The position numbers were made by a program, and so were the translations under genes. A stretch of DNA of 64,000 nt from Natrinema gelatinilyticum (lineage in GTDB: Archaea; Halobacteriota; Halobacteria; Halobacteriales; Natrialbaceae), in contig NZ_CP100756.1 in assembly GCF_024266705.1 (NCBI RefSeq), positions 1,550,001 through 1,614,000 on the forward strand, read 5' to 3'. Shown piece by piece: positions 1 to 7,376 of this stretch. The first letter of the stretch is position 1, and each line of letters opens with the position of its first letter. The notes under the pieces are model-generated. The model was not told the origin of the DNA. It made no database searches and saw only the letters and a program-made list of their open reading frames with translations.

Positions 1-211
1 CACCCACGTCTTCGGCGTGGTGCGACGGATGCCATCGGGCCGTGGTGGAGCGGCCGACCCTCACGGACACACCGCGTGTTCGGGTGTGAATTCCAGATGA
101 CCCATCTCGGGAAGTCCGAGGGGAAGTACATTCGCCTGCGGCCATCTGGCCCGTTTCTGGGCCTGCCGCCAACACGGTGAAGCCACGGGGCGTGCCCCCG
201 TGGTACTTCAC
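1..211 (+). mobile_element. Possible right end of an IS200/IS605 (IS1341-type) element
   Basis: The segment holds several strong stems. The last is a hairpin at 179-209 whose arms read GAAG-CACGGGG and CCCCGTG-CTTC, followed at once by an end reading GTACTTCAC. Haloarchaeal IS1341-type elements (tnpB-only IS605 relatives) commonly end in a subterminal hairpin followed by TTCAC, and their transcribed 3' end is a structured guide-like RNA. Other stems are visible at about 80-100 and 140-160. No convincing TnpB zinc-finger reading frame can be seen in the 178 bases available, so the identification rests on the end structure only. It could instead be another structured RNA. From 212 to 503 I see no gene. 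Confidence 0.35.
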
Positions 212-503
212 ATCGCAGGCGAACGTCGGTCTGAACTCGAATCAGTTCTTCACCAGAAGATTCCCGCTATCCGTCTCGAGACTGTCGTACGTCTCGAGGG
301 TCGTGATCGCCGGTTCGGTGCACAATACTCTCCTACCATCGCTGGCAAACGTACCCGCGTTCGATTCTCGCTCGGCGCTGTTCGAACAATCGGAATCGGT
401 ATGTCCGTTGCGATGGGTCTCTGTTCCCTCTCGCTCGCCGGAAATCGCTCGTGATCCGTTGCTGTCGCCAACCGAATCAGAGCAGAAACGTGGACTGTGC
501 GAC

Positions 504-1496
504 CTATGCGTCCGCCTCGAGGGCCAGTGACGCCAGCATCGCCTCGAGTTGCAGGCGTTCGTTCGCGCCCTCAGTGATTCGGTAGTCGACTTCGCCGAGG
601 CGCTCGAGCAACTGGACCGTCGCCTGCTCGGGAATGTCGAACTTCCACGCCGAGCGGTGTAGTTGATCGATAACGTCGCCGCCGGCGAGGCCGCGGTCGG
701 TCAACAGGTCCTCGAGGGCAGCGCGGGCGGCGGTGAAGTCGCCGTCGATTGCGTGCTCGACCATCGCTTCGACCTCCTCGGGGCGCGCGGTGGCGGTGAT
801 CGCGAAGACGGTCTCTTCGTCGACGGTCTCGCCCATCACCGCGGCGGCCTGGAGGCCGTTGATCGCCTTTCGCATGTCGCCGTCAGCTGCGTAGACAAGG
901 GCGTCGACGCCGTCGTCGGTCACCTCGATTCCTTCCGTCTCGGCTATCTCTCGAATCTGCGCCTCGATTGCCTCCTCGGAGAGCTCGGTAAACCGGAAGA
1001 CCGCACACCGCGACTGGATCGGATCGATGATCTGGCTCGAGTAGTTACACGAGAGGATGAAGCGGGTGTTGTTCGAGAACTGCTCCATCGTCCGGCGTAG
1101 CGCGGACTGGGCGTCGGAGGTGAGCGCGTCGGCCTCGTCGAGGAAGATGATGCGGTGATCGTACCCACCGAACGAAGAGCGCGCGAAGTCCTTGATCCGG
1201 TCCCGGACGACGTCGATTCCGCGCTGGTCGGAGGCGTTCAACTCGAGGAAATTCTCACGCCAGTCGTCGCCGTAGACTTCGCGGGCGATACCGATGGCCG
1301 CCGTCGTTTTACCCGTTCCGGCCGGCCCCGCGAACATGAGGTTCGGTAGGTCGTCCTGCTCGACGTACCGTTGTAGTCGCGGAACGATGTTCTCGTGGCC
1401 CTTGATTTCGTCGAGCCGTTCCGGACGGTACTTCTCGATCCAGACTTCGGTCCTGCCGGGAGTCGGCTCCGCCGCCTCGGCGTCGGCCTCGCTCAT
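504..1496 (-). CDS. rfcS: Replication factor C small subunit (clamp loader ATPase)
   Basis: A 330-residue AAA+ ATPase that, with the large subunit, loads the PCNA sliding clamp on primer-template junctions. Walker A GPAGTGKT is at residues 57-64, the DEAD-type Walker B (LDEAD) around 119-123, sensor 1 in SCNYSS around 149-154, and the arginine-finger SRC motif at 162-164. The N-terminal EKYRP motif of RFC box II is present. The start is the ATG giving [11 protein letters not shown], because the upstream part of the open frame is low-complexity and unlike RFC; the length then equals that of archaeal RfcS. It is transcribed away from the bactofilin-like gene, with a 211-bp divergent intergenic region. 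No intein is present, although haloarchaeal RFC genes sometimes carry one. Confidence 0.96.
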   Translation of the reverse strand: MSEADAEAAEPTPGRTEVWIEKYRPERLDEIKGHENIVPRLQRYVEQDDLPNLMFAGPAGTGKTTAAIGIAREVYGDDWRENFLELNASDQRGIDVVRDRIKDFARSSFGGYDHRIIFLDEADALTSDAQSALRRTMEQFSNNTRFILSCNYSSQIIDPIQSRCAVFRFTELSEEAIEAQIREIAETEGIEVTDDGVDALVYAADGDMRKAINGLQAAAVMGETVDEETVFAITATARPEEVEAMVEHAIDGDFTAARAALEDLLTDRGLAGGDVIDQLHRSAWKFDIPEQATVQLLERLGEVDYRITEGANERLQLEAMLASLALEADA

Positions 1497-1707
1497 ACCG
1501 GACACAGAGCGGGACGAAAGATAAATCGCCCGAAGGCCGGTCTCGGTCCGGACGTCGCCGTCGACTGGCAGGGGCGTCGAGCCGCTCCCGAACGCTCGGT
1601 CTCCACCGCATCGGCGAGTACGGACCCGTTCGAATTCGGTCAGAAACTGACACGCATCCTGACATATTAGTAACACGTTTTTCTGCGTGCTCGTGGGAGG
1701 ACGACGT

Positions 1708-2802
1708 ATGGAAGGGGAGAACCACCGATCACGACTCGTCGTCGCGATGCTCGTCGTGATTGTGACGTTCGGTATCGGTCCGATGACGGTCGCCGCCCAG
1801 CCAAACCCACAGACGGGCGGTACGGTCGTCGTCGAGGAAGGGGAGACGGTCGACGGACTCGAGTCGTTCGCCGGAACCGTGATCGTTCGGGGAACAGTCA
1901 CCGGCGACGTCAGCGCAGTCGCGGGCGACGTGACGATTGCAAGTACCGGTTCGGTCGAGGGCGACCTCGAGGCCGCTGCCGGGAGCGTGACGATCGAAGG
2001 GGTCGTCGACGGCGACGTCCAGATCGGAGCTGGGAGGGTGACGGTTGCCGAAAACGGCACCGTCAACGGCACGTTCATGGTCGGCGCGGGCAACGTGATC
2101 GTCGACGGGACGATCGATGGCGACGCAGAGATCGGCGCCGAAACGATTCGCCTCGGCGAGACGGCGTCCATCACCGGCGATCTGCGCTACGACGGCGATC
2201 TCGAAGGGAACACTGATGCGGTCGCGGGTTCGGTCGAGGAAGATTCTTCGCTCGGCGTCGACGGCGGACCGACGGTGCAGCCGTTCGCGTCGTGGATCGT
2301 CGCGGTCTACACGCTCGTGGTGAACCTGCTTCTCGGTGCGGTGTTGCTCGCATTGTTCCCGCGGTTCTCCGATAACGTCGCGGCGAGCGTCTCGACGAGT
2401 CCGATCCGCTCGGGGCTCCTCGGGCTCGGCGTTTTCGTCGGCATTCCCGTCCTTCTAATCGCACTCGCGATCACCATCGTCGGGATCCCCCTCTCGATCG
2501 TCGGCGTGATCGCGTTCTCCTTCCTGCTCTGGATCGCCACCGTTTACGGCTGGTTCGCCGTCGCCGCGGCCGTCCTGTCCGCGATCGGTATCGGAAACCG
2601 CTGGCTCGCGCTCGTCGTCGGGTTGGTCGTCGGCGCGGCGATCACCAGAGTGCCCATTGTCGGCGGCCTCATCACCTTCCTCGTTCTTTTGCTCGGACTT
2701 GGTGCCATCGCTCGCGGACTGTACGGCCACCGGCGAACCGTCAGAGAGCGAGAGCGCGGTCACGGCGTCAGGACGGGCTCCGACGAACCGACCACGGACT
2801 GA
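1708..2802 (+). CDS. Bactofilin-like polymer-forming domain fused to membrane helices
   Basis: A 364-residue protein. Residues 1-30 form a signal peptide or signal anchor. Residues about 37-190 are a regular series of short Val/Gly/Asp repeats (VDGDV, VNGTF, IDGDA type), the right-handed beta-helix pattern of bactofilins (polymer-forming cytoskeletal proteins). Residues about 198-345 contain four or five hydrophobic helices, followed by a basic tail. The start is the ATG with GGAGG seven bases upstream, rather than the earlier in-frame ATG. In this family the beta-helix can polymerise without nucleotide. With an N-terminal signal it would probably face outside or stay anchored, so it may be a surface scaffold. 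The function is inferred from domain architecture only. Confidence 0.8.
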   Translation: MEGENHRSRLVVAMLVVIVTFGIGPMTVAAQPNPQTGGTVVVEEGETVDGLESFAGTVIVRGTVTGDVSAVAGDVTIASTGSVEGDLEAAAGSVTIEGVVDGDVQIGAGRVTVAENGTVNGTFMVGAGNVIVDGTIDGDAEIGAETIRLGETASITGDLRYDGDLEGNTDAVAGSVEEDSSLGVDGGPTVQPFASWIVAVYTLVVNLLLGAVLLALFPRFSDNVAASVSTSPIRSGLLGLGVFVGIPVLLIALAITIVGIPLSIVGVIAFSFLLWIATVYGWFAVAAAVLSAIGIGNRWLALVVGLVVGAAITRVPIVGGLITFLVLLLGLGAIARGLYGHRRTVRERERGHGVRTGSDEPTTD

Positions 2803-2868
2803 CCGAACGCGGCGCGAACGGGTGCCACGGAGCGACGCGCTCAAGGCCGTCGCTCCGTAACTGCGCGT

Positions 2869-3132
2869 ATGCACGTCACCGTCGACGTCAAGGGCGAGGA
2901 CACCTACGAATTCGATCTCGAGACGGTGGCGGAACCTCCAGACGACACGGCCGCCGATAGCGCTGAGACGACCGACACGACGCCGACCTACGCGGACCTC
3001 CTCCACAAGGTCGACTTGAGTCCGCACGAGGTGAGCGTCCTCGTCGACGGTCGGCCGGTTCCCGAAGACCAGCCTGTCGAGCACGATCACGTGACGGTGT
3101 TACGGCTCATCAAGGGCGGGTGCGACCGGTGA
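2869..3132 (+). CDS. samp2: Ubiquitin-like small archaeal modifier protein, SAMP2-like
   Basis: An 87-residue beta-grasp protein. Residues 41-84 match the Haloferax SAMP2 pattern closely (YADLL.KVDLSPHEVSVLVDGRPVPEDQ, then VLRLIKGG). SAMPs are conjugated to lysines through their C-terminal Gly-Gly after adenylation by UbaA (E1-like) and also serve as sulfur carriers, for SAMP2 in tRNA thiolation. Two oddities: residues about 21-39 form an acidic Thr/Asp/Ala-rich insert in the first beta-hairpin, and the Gly-Gly (83-84) is followed by three residues, Cys-Asp-Arg, before the stop. Conjugation would therefore need prior cleavage, for example by a JAMM/MPN+ protease, unless this homologue does not conjugate. 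The gene is separated from its neighbours by short gaps. Confidence 0.88.
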   Translation: MHVTVDVKGEDTYEFDLETVAEPPDDTAADSAETTDTTPTYADLLHKVDLSPHEVSVLVDGRPVPEDQPVEHDHVTVLRLIKGGCDR

Positions 3133-3189
3133 CTTGCCCGATCCGAAACCGACACGTCGGCGGCCCACCTCGGTTGTTGTGACCGACGA

Positions 3190-3621
3190 ATGTTCGTCCG
3201 TACTGCTACCCCCGACGACGCACTCGAGGTCCGTCGGATCCTCGACGCGGCCATGCTAGAGCCCGGGAACATCGAGAATCGGATCGACGCCGGCGACGTT
3301 CTGGTGGCAGGTGATCGCCGAGGAGGAACGAGCACGAACGAGAGTGGTGGCGCAGGGAGCGAGCGGATTCTGGGAACGATCGTTCTCGAACCCCGCGAAT
3401 CGGGGGCCGGTGCCCACATCGGCGCAATCGGTGTCCGCCGTCGCCATCGGGGTCGCGGGATCGGCCGGGCGCTGATCGAACGAGCACTCGAACTCGAGGG
3501 GCGACTCACGGCCAGGTTCGACGATGACGTGCGCCCGTTCTACGAGCGCCTCGGATTTTCGATCGAACCGATCGATGAGCACCGAAACCGGGGCGTCACG
3601 GTCACAGCAGATCGAACGTGA
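3190..3621 (+). CDS. GNAT-family N-acetyltransferase
   Basis: A 143-residue acyl-CoA acetyltransferase fold. The acetyl-CoA pyrophosphate-binding motif A is clear: VRRRHRGRGIGRAL around residues 82-95 fits the R/Q-x-x-G-x-G/A signature. FYERLGF near 117-123 matches motif B. Between the two core strands there is a short, polar Gly/Ser/Thr-rich loop (about residues 43-56) typical of haloarchaeal expansions. The substrate cannot be deduced. It follows the SAMP2-like gene by 57 bases on the same strand. Confidence 0.88.
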   Translation: MFVRTATPDDALEVRRILDAAMLEPGNIENRIDAGDVLVAGDRRGGTSTNESGGAGSERILGTIVLEPRESGAGAHIGAIGVRRRHRGRGIGRALIERALELEGRLTARFDDDVRPFYERLGFSIEPIDEHRNRGVTVTADRT

Positions 3622-3735
3622 TCGCCGCTGGCCCGATCGTCGTCCACAGTGTGCCCGCGACAACGACGGCGACCTCTTGAAACCCGTCTCCTGCCGGCGT
3701 ACCTTTTTCTGACAGAACGTGGTAGCACCCTCTGC

Positions 3736-4110
3736 ATGGCGCTCCAACGGATGCTCAGCGGCGATCCGTCGAAGAGTTCGAAGGTCTATCTCGCGATCGG
3801 TGCCCTCTCGCTCGCGAAGGCTGTCGCAGTTCGAAAGGACCGAGAGCGGTTCCGGCGCGAACTGCTCGACGCCGGCCTATTCCTCGGTGCTGGACTGGCC
3901 CTCCGCCGATTTAGCCAGATCAAAACCGAAAAGCGGCAGGAACTCGAAGCACAGCTTCCGGAGTGGGCGGTCGACGCGCTCACGTCCGAACCCGCTTCTC
4001 GAGGGGTCCGAACGATCGCCAGACAGCGACTCGGCGGCCGATCTGAATCGAAGTCCGAACCGAAATCGACGTTCCGGGATCGTGCTCGCACCGTCTTGGC
4101 GAGTTTGTAA
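3736..4110 (+). CDS. Conserved hypothetical protein with a small hydrophobic segment
   Basis: A 124-residue protein I cannot name. It has a weakly hydrophobic stretch (residues 14-30, YLAIGALSLAKAV) and a second one near 48-58 (AGLFLGAGLALR), separated and followed by basic, Arg/Lys-rich segments, an unusual bias in an otherwise acidic proteome. The C-terminal 35 residues are Ser/Lys/Arg-rich. The ATG is preceded by a T-rich stretch (cctttttctg) that could be a promoter element. It may be a peripheral membrane protein; its function is unknown. Confidence 0.65.
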   Translation: MALQRMLSGDPSKSSKVYLAIGALSLAKAVAVRKDRERFRRELLDAGLFLGAGLALRRFSQIKTEKRQELEAQLPEWAVDALTSEPASRGVRTIARQRLGGRSESKSEPKSTFRDRARTVLASL

Positions 4111-4232
4111 CTGACGGATCGGCAGTCACCGGTCCGTCATGTGATTATGTCCCACAGACGGGTACCGAATCGGGTTCCGCGGGGGACCGATCACGGCCTC
4201 GCGACGCTTTCTCGCCGTACACGGGGGTCCGC

Positions 4233-4802
4233 TTAACGGCGTGTTTTGGTCGGGTCAGACTCGGTCCACTGGAACTCAGACGTCTCGTCCATCGAGTCGT
4301 CGGTTCCGAAGGTATCGTTCGAAACGCGGGTCGCGGTCGGGTCGGGACCGACCAGTGACAGCGTCTCGGACGAATTGCGGCCGGTCCTCATCGCCTCGGC
4401 GATGGAATCGGCCGTCTTCCAACCAGCATCCACCGTCCGCTCGTCAGTGTCCGACTGGACTGCGACGCTCAACTCCGAAACGAAGATAGAGTCGAGCGAG
4501 TCGACGGGACTGTCGGAACGGAGCGTAGAATCCGATTTCCCATCTCCAGACGATGGCCCATCGGGGGGTTCTTCTCTCCGACCATTCGCATCCCTCGAGG
4601 GAGTTGCGACCGACTGAAGCCTGGCGAACAACGCCTCCGCGGTCTCGTCGTCAGCATCGATCACTGGATCGGTCGTCGCTTCGTGCTCGCCAGCGCTCTC
4701 GATGAGTTCCTCGGGTGACTCCACGTCGTAGACGTCGAGGATCGCGTCGGGGTCGGCCTCGACCCCTTCGAGTACCTCCGTCACTGTCGAATCGGTGCTC
4801 AT
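4233..4802 (-). CDS. Acidic hypothetical protein
   Basis: A 189-residue, Asp/Ser/Glu-rich protein. The first 75 residues look structured (TEVLEGVEADPDAILDVY, followed by a predicted helix ending in LFARLQ). Residues about 76-110 are a disordered Ser/Asp/Gly linker. A second helical segment (SIFVSELSVAV, then TADSIAEAMRTG) precedes a polar tail. I do not recognise the family. The start giving MSTDSTVTEV was chosen because the upstream extension is not acidic. It lies 215 bp downstream of lysC on the same strand, beyond a tandem repeat. Confidence 0.6.
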   Translation of the reverse strand: MSTDSTVTEVLEGVEADPDAILDVYDVESPEELIESAGEHEATTDPVIDADDETAEALFARLQSVATPSRDANGRREEPPDGPSSGDGKSDSTLRSDSPVDSLDSIFVSELSVAVQSDTDERTVDAGWKTADSIAEAMRTGRNSSETLSLVGPDPTATRVSNDTFGTDDSMDETSEFQWTESDPTKTRR

Positions 4803-4930
4803 AGCTCCGGTTCCACCGTTTTCCCCCTTCGTTACGCTGACACTACCGGGACGGTACTCGGCGGACGTCCTCGAGCTCGAAAGTTTCACGAAATGCAACT
4901 AATTCGTGACAAAGCCGCTCGTACTCGTTT

Positions 4931-4976
4931 TGCGGGAGTAGAGGGATCGATCGTGCGGGAGTAGAGGGATCGATCG
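4931..4976. repeat. Two perfect tandem copies of a 23-bp unit
   Basis: The unit at 4931-4953 is repeated exactly at 4954-4976. Each contains the palindrome ATCGAT next to GGGAGTAGAG. It lies in the gap between lysC and the acidic hypothetical gene. It may be a recent slippage duplication; no protein is encoded. Confidence 0.9.
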
Positions 4977-5017
4977 CTGACGCGCCCCGACGAACCGTCG
5001 GCGCGAACCGCCGGACG

Positions 5018-6196
5018 TTAAAACAGGTCCTGGGTCAACTCGAGCGTTTCCTCGCGGTCGTCCCAGTTCACGAAGAGGGCGACGCTGGTCGCGCTGGTGA
5101 TGATGTCCTGCAGGTGGATTCGGGCCTCGGCGAGGGGGGTGACGATATCGCTGATGATCCCCGGCTGATTGGGGAGTTCGCCGCCGGTAACTCGGACGAC
5201 GGCGATCGGCGAGTCGACGGTGACGCTCGAGAGTTCGTCTCGAGCGATGACCTCGCGGTGGAGGATGTTTTCGGCGCGTTCAGCCTCCTCTTCGTCGATG
5301 TAGAACGTGACTGTGTCCATCCCACTGGCGACGGCGTCGATGTTGACGTCACTCTCGGCCAGCGCTTCAGAGAGGTGGTTGAAGATACCCGGCTGGTTGC
5401 GAATCGCACGACCGGCGACCGTCAGGCAGGCGAGCGGCCGCTCGCGCAGATCGACGAGGTTTCTGAATTCGCCTTCGATGCTCGTGCCACCGGAGAGGAG
5501 ATCGCCGTGCTGGTAGTGAACGACGCGAACGTTGAGTTTTCCGTCCTTATACGACAGTGCCGAGGGTGCGACGACCTCAGCTCCGCGAAACGACAGGTTT
5601 CGGAGTTCGTCGACTGAAATCTCGCCGACGTTGCGAGCCCCCTCGACGACGCGGGGGTCTCCGGTCATGACGCCTTCGACGTCGGTCACGATGACGACCT
5701 CGTCTGCGTCCATGTACTTGCCCATCATGACCGCCGTCGTGTCGCTACCGCCACGACCGAGCGTCGTAATCGATCCGTCGGGCCCTTCCGCAAGGAATCC
5801 GGTGATGACGGGTACCGTTTCGTCAAGGTCTGTGGCGACGTTGTGGGCGCGTTTCTGCGTCTCCTCGACGTTTACTTCACCGTACTCGTCGGTGATGACC
5901 GGCCAGTCGTCGCTTCCCGGCTCGAGAAACGTTGCGTCAATATCACGAGCCGAGAGCGCCGCCTTCAGCATGCGAACCGAGGTCCGCTCGCCCATGCTGA
6001 CGATCTGAGCTCGGTCGGCTTCGTCGGTCTCGAACGTGATTTCGTCGAGCAGCTCGTCGGTCGTCGACCCCATGGCGCTGGCGACGACGGCGATTTCGTG
6101 TCCGTCCTCGACGGCGGCGGCGATCGAATCCGCGGCGCGGTTGATCCGGTCGCCGCTGCCGAGACTCGTCCCGCCGAACTTCGCTACGACGCGCAT
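5018..6196 (-). CDS. lysC: Aspartate kinase
   Basis: A 392-residue aspartokinase catalysing ATP-dependent phosphorylation of aspartate, the first step to threonine, methionine and lysine. The N-terminal KFGGTSLGSG motif is the nucleotide-binding signature, and the TTLGRGGSDTTA segment near residue 150 is the conserved aspartokinase motif. The last 140 residues hold two ACT domains (LSEALAESDVNIDAV and QPGIISDIVTPLAEARI), the usual site of feedback inhibition. Length agrees with archaeal monofunctional enzymes, so it is not a kinase-homoserine dehydrogenase fusion. No other pathway gene adjoins it. Confidence 0.95.
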   Translation of the reverse strand: MRVVAKFGGTSLGSGDRINRAADSIAAAVEDGHEIAVVASAMGSTTDELLDEITFETDEADRAQIVSMGERTSVRMLKAALSARDIDATFLEPGSDDWPVITDEYGEVNVEETQKRAHNVATDLDETVPVITGFLAEGPDGSITTLGRGGSDTTAVMMGKYMDADEVVIVTDVEGVMTGDPRVVEGARNVGEISVDELRNLSFRGAEVVAPSALSYKDGKLNVRVVHYQHGDLLSGGTSIEGEFRNLVDLRERPLACLTVAGRAIRNQPGIFNHLSEALAESDVNIDAVASGMDTVTFYIDEEEAERAENILHREVIARDELSSVTVDSPIAVVRVTGGELPNQPGIISDIVTPLAEARIHLQDIITSATSVALFVNWDDREETLELTQDLF

Positions 6197-6292
6197 ACTG
6201 CCACCTCGTAGGAGGCTCGCATTGCGATCGAATGACTCATACTCGGTCCGTTACCAGAGCGAGCAGATAACTGTGTCCCATCGTTCGCATTT

Positions 6293-6777
6293 TTAGCTGT
6301 AATTGAGGTCGTAAGCCCCCTTCTGCTCACGGCGACGCCGTTCGCATGGTCAGCGGGACCGACGGTCCCGCACTATCCGCAGCGAGCGAAGCGAGTAGGG
6401 AAGGGGTACAGCGCCCGCACGTCTTGTTTTCGTGTGAATCGGCACCCTTCCTCCCCCATCGGTCGAAGGTGGGAGTACGATGCTCACCACGCTTCCGGCG
6501 GTGTTCGAACGCGACAACAAGCGTACATCATCGGTTGTGGCCGAGTGTCGATTCGGGAGGAGTGGGACACTCCGAACCACCCGTGAAGGGAAGCCGCCTG
6601 CGGAGTCTGGAACCGTCCGCAGAACGCCAACAGCGATCTGCCAGGCAGCACGAGACGCGGAGCGTCTTGTAGTCGCTGTGGGACCTGTTCCTGCACGTTC
6701 CGACATAGAAACAAGACGCTCCGTCCGCACCAAGCGAGGGCCGAGGAGGCCGAGCGCGGGAGGGCAGAGTAGTTCAC
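6293..6777 (+). mobile_element. Dispersed 0.49-kb repeat, copy 1 (IS200/IS605-derived, non-autonomous)
   Basis: This segment recurs near-identically at 58749-59237 in the same orientation. Both copies begin TTAGCTGTAATTGAGG and end GTAGTTCAC. Just inside the left end is a perfect 8-bp stem with a 3-nt loop (GCGGGACC/GGTCCCGC, 6353-6371). The right end has a GC-rich stem in the last 60 bases. Terminal hairpins with no inverted repeat and a TTCAC right end are features of IS200/IS605 elements. No transposase frame is conserved between copies, although the right half may derive from the 3' end of a tnpB-like gene. It separates lysC from the next gene. Confidence 0.65.
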
Positions 6778-6908
6778 GCCGCCATTCACCGGCCGTGAGA
6801 CGACTCACAAACGTATCGAAAATGTATCGAAAGTTGATAGACATCAGGCGAGTTACGTACCCACTCGCGACCGGGATTTATTGTCATGCGCAGCATTACC
6901 ACACATCG

Positions 6909-7346
6909 ATGAACGTACGGGATGCACTCGAGGCCGACGCCGACGCACTCGCGTCGATCGCGGACTCCCCGACGGACGTGATGCGAAATCTCGTCCACGA
7001 CCGAACGGTGCGCGTCGCCGAGGACGGGAGCCACGATCCGAACGCCGACGTGTCGGACTCGCAGTACAACGGCTCCGATCCGGAGGATCTGCTCGGATTT
7101 ATTAGCTTCGACGCGCGCGAGGACACCGTTCACGTAACCCAACTTGACGGGACGAGCGACGCCTGCAAGCGGTTACTGGCCGAACCGGTTCGATTCGCCG
7201 AGCGCGAATCGATGGCCGTCGAACTGCTCGCCGCGCAGGATGCCGACTCCATCGAAGCCGCTGCCGAGGAACTGGGGTTCCAGCGTCACGGCCGCGGGCC
7301 CCAGTTCAACGGCGCTCCAACGGTGCGATTTCGACTCGAGCCGTAG
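6909..7346 (+). CDS. GNAT-like acetyltransferase domain protein
   Basis: A 145-residue acidic protein. Its start (VRDALEADADALASIAD) and middle (LLGFISFDAREDTVHVTQLDG, then CKRLLAEPVRFAERE) follow the strand and helix order of GNAT acetyltransferases, and the end (AAAEELGFQRHGRGPQF) resembles the C-terminal beta-bulge. The acetyl-CoA loop is not canonical, so activity is uncertain. The start is the ATG at 6909. The open frame runs upstream into the dispersed repeat, but that part has the repeat's composition and is not the gene. A TATA-like GATTTATTG lies about 30 bases upstream. Confidence 0.7.
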   Translation: MNVRDALEADADALASIADSPTDVMRNLVHDRTVRVAEDGSHDPNADVSDSQYNGSDPEDLLGFISFDAREDTVHVTQLDGTSDACKRLLAEPVRFAERESMAVELLAAQDADSIEAAAEELGFQRHGRGPQFNGAPTVRFRLEP

Positions 7347-7376
7347 GAGGAACCGGACTGTCGATCGCGAGGATCG

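Noticed and set aside
1-211. Archaeal RNase P RNA or SRP RNA
   Set aside because: The AGATGA-like string is not followed by the expected ACAGAA core, and no SRP helix-8 GGAAG..AGCAG motif is present.
177-530. 117-codon plus-strand frame at the window start
   Set aside because: Not acidic, Ser/Arg-rich, overlaps the possible IS end and the rfcS 3' end; no support.
1497-2174. Extended N terminus of the rfcS frame
   Set aside because: Composition is Thr/Ser/Pro/Val repeats antisense to the bactofilin-like gene; RFC proteins begin at about the chosen ATG.
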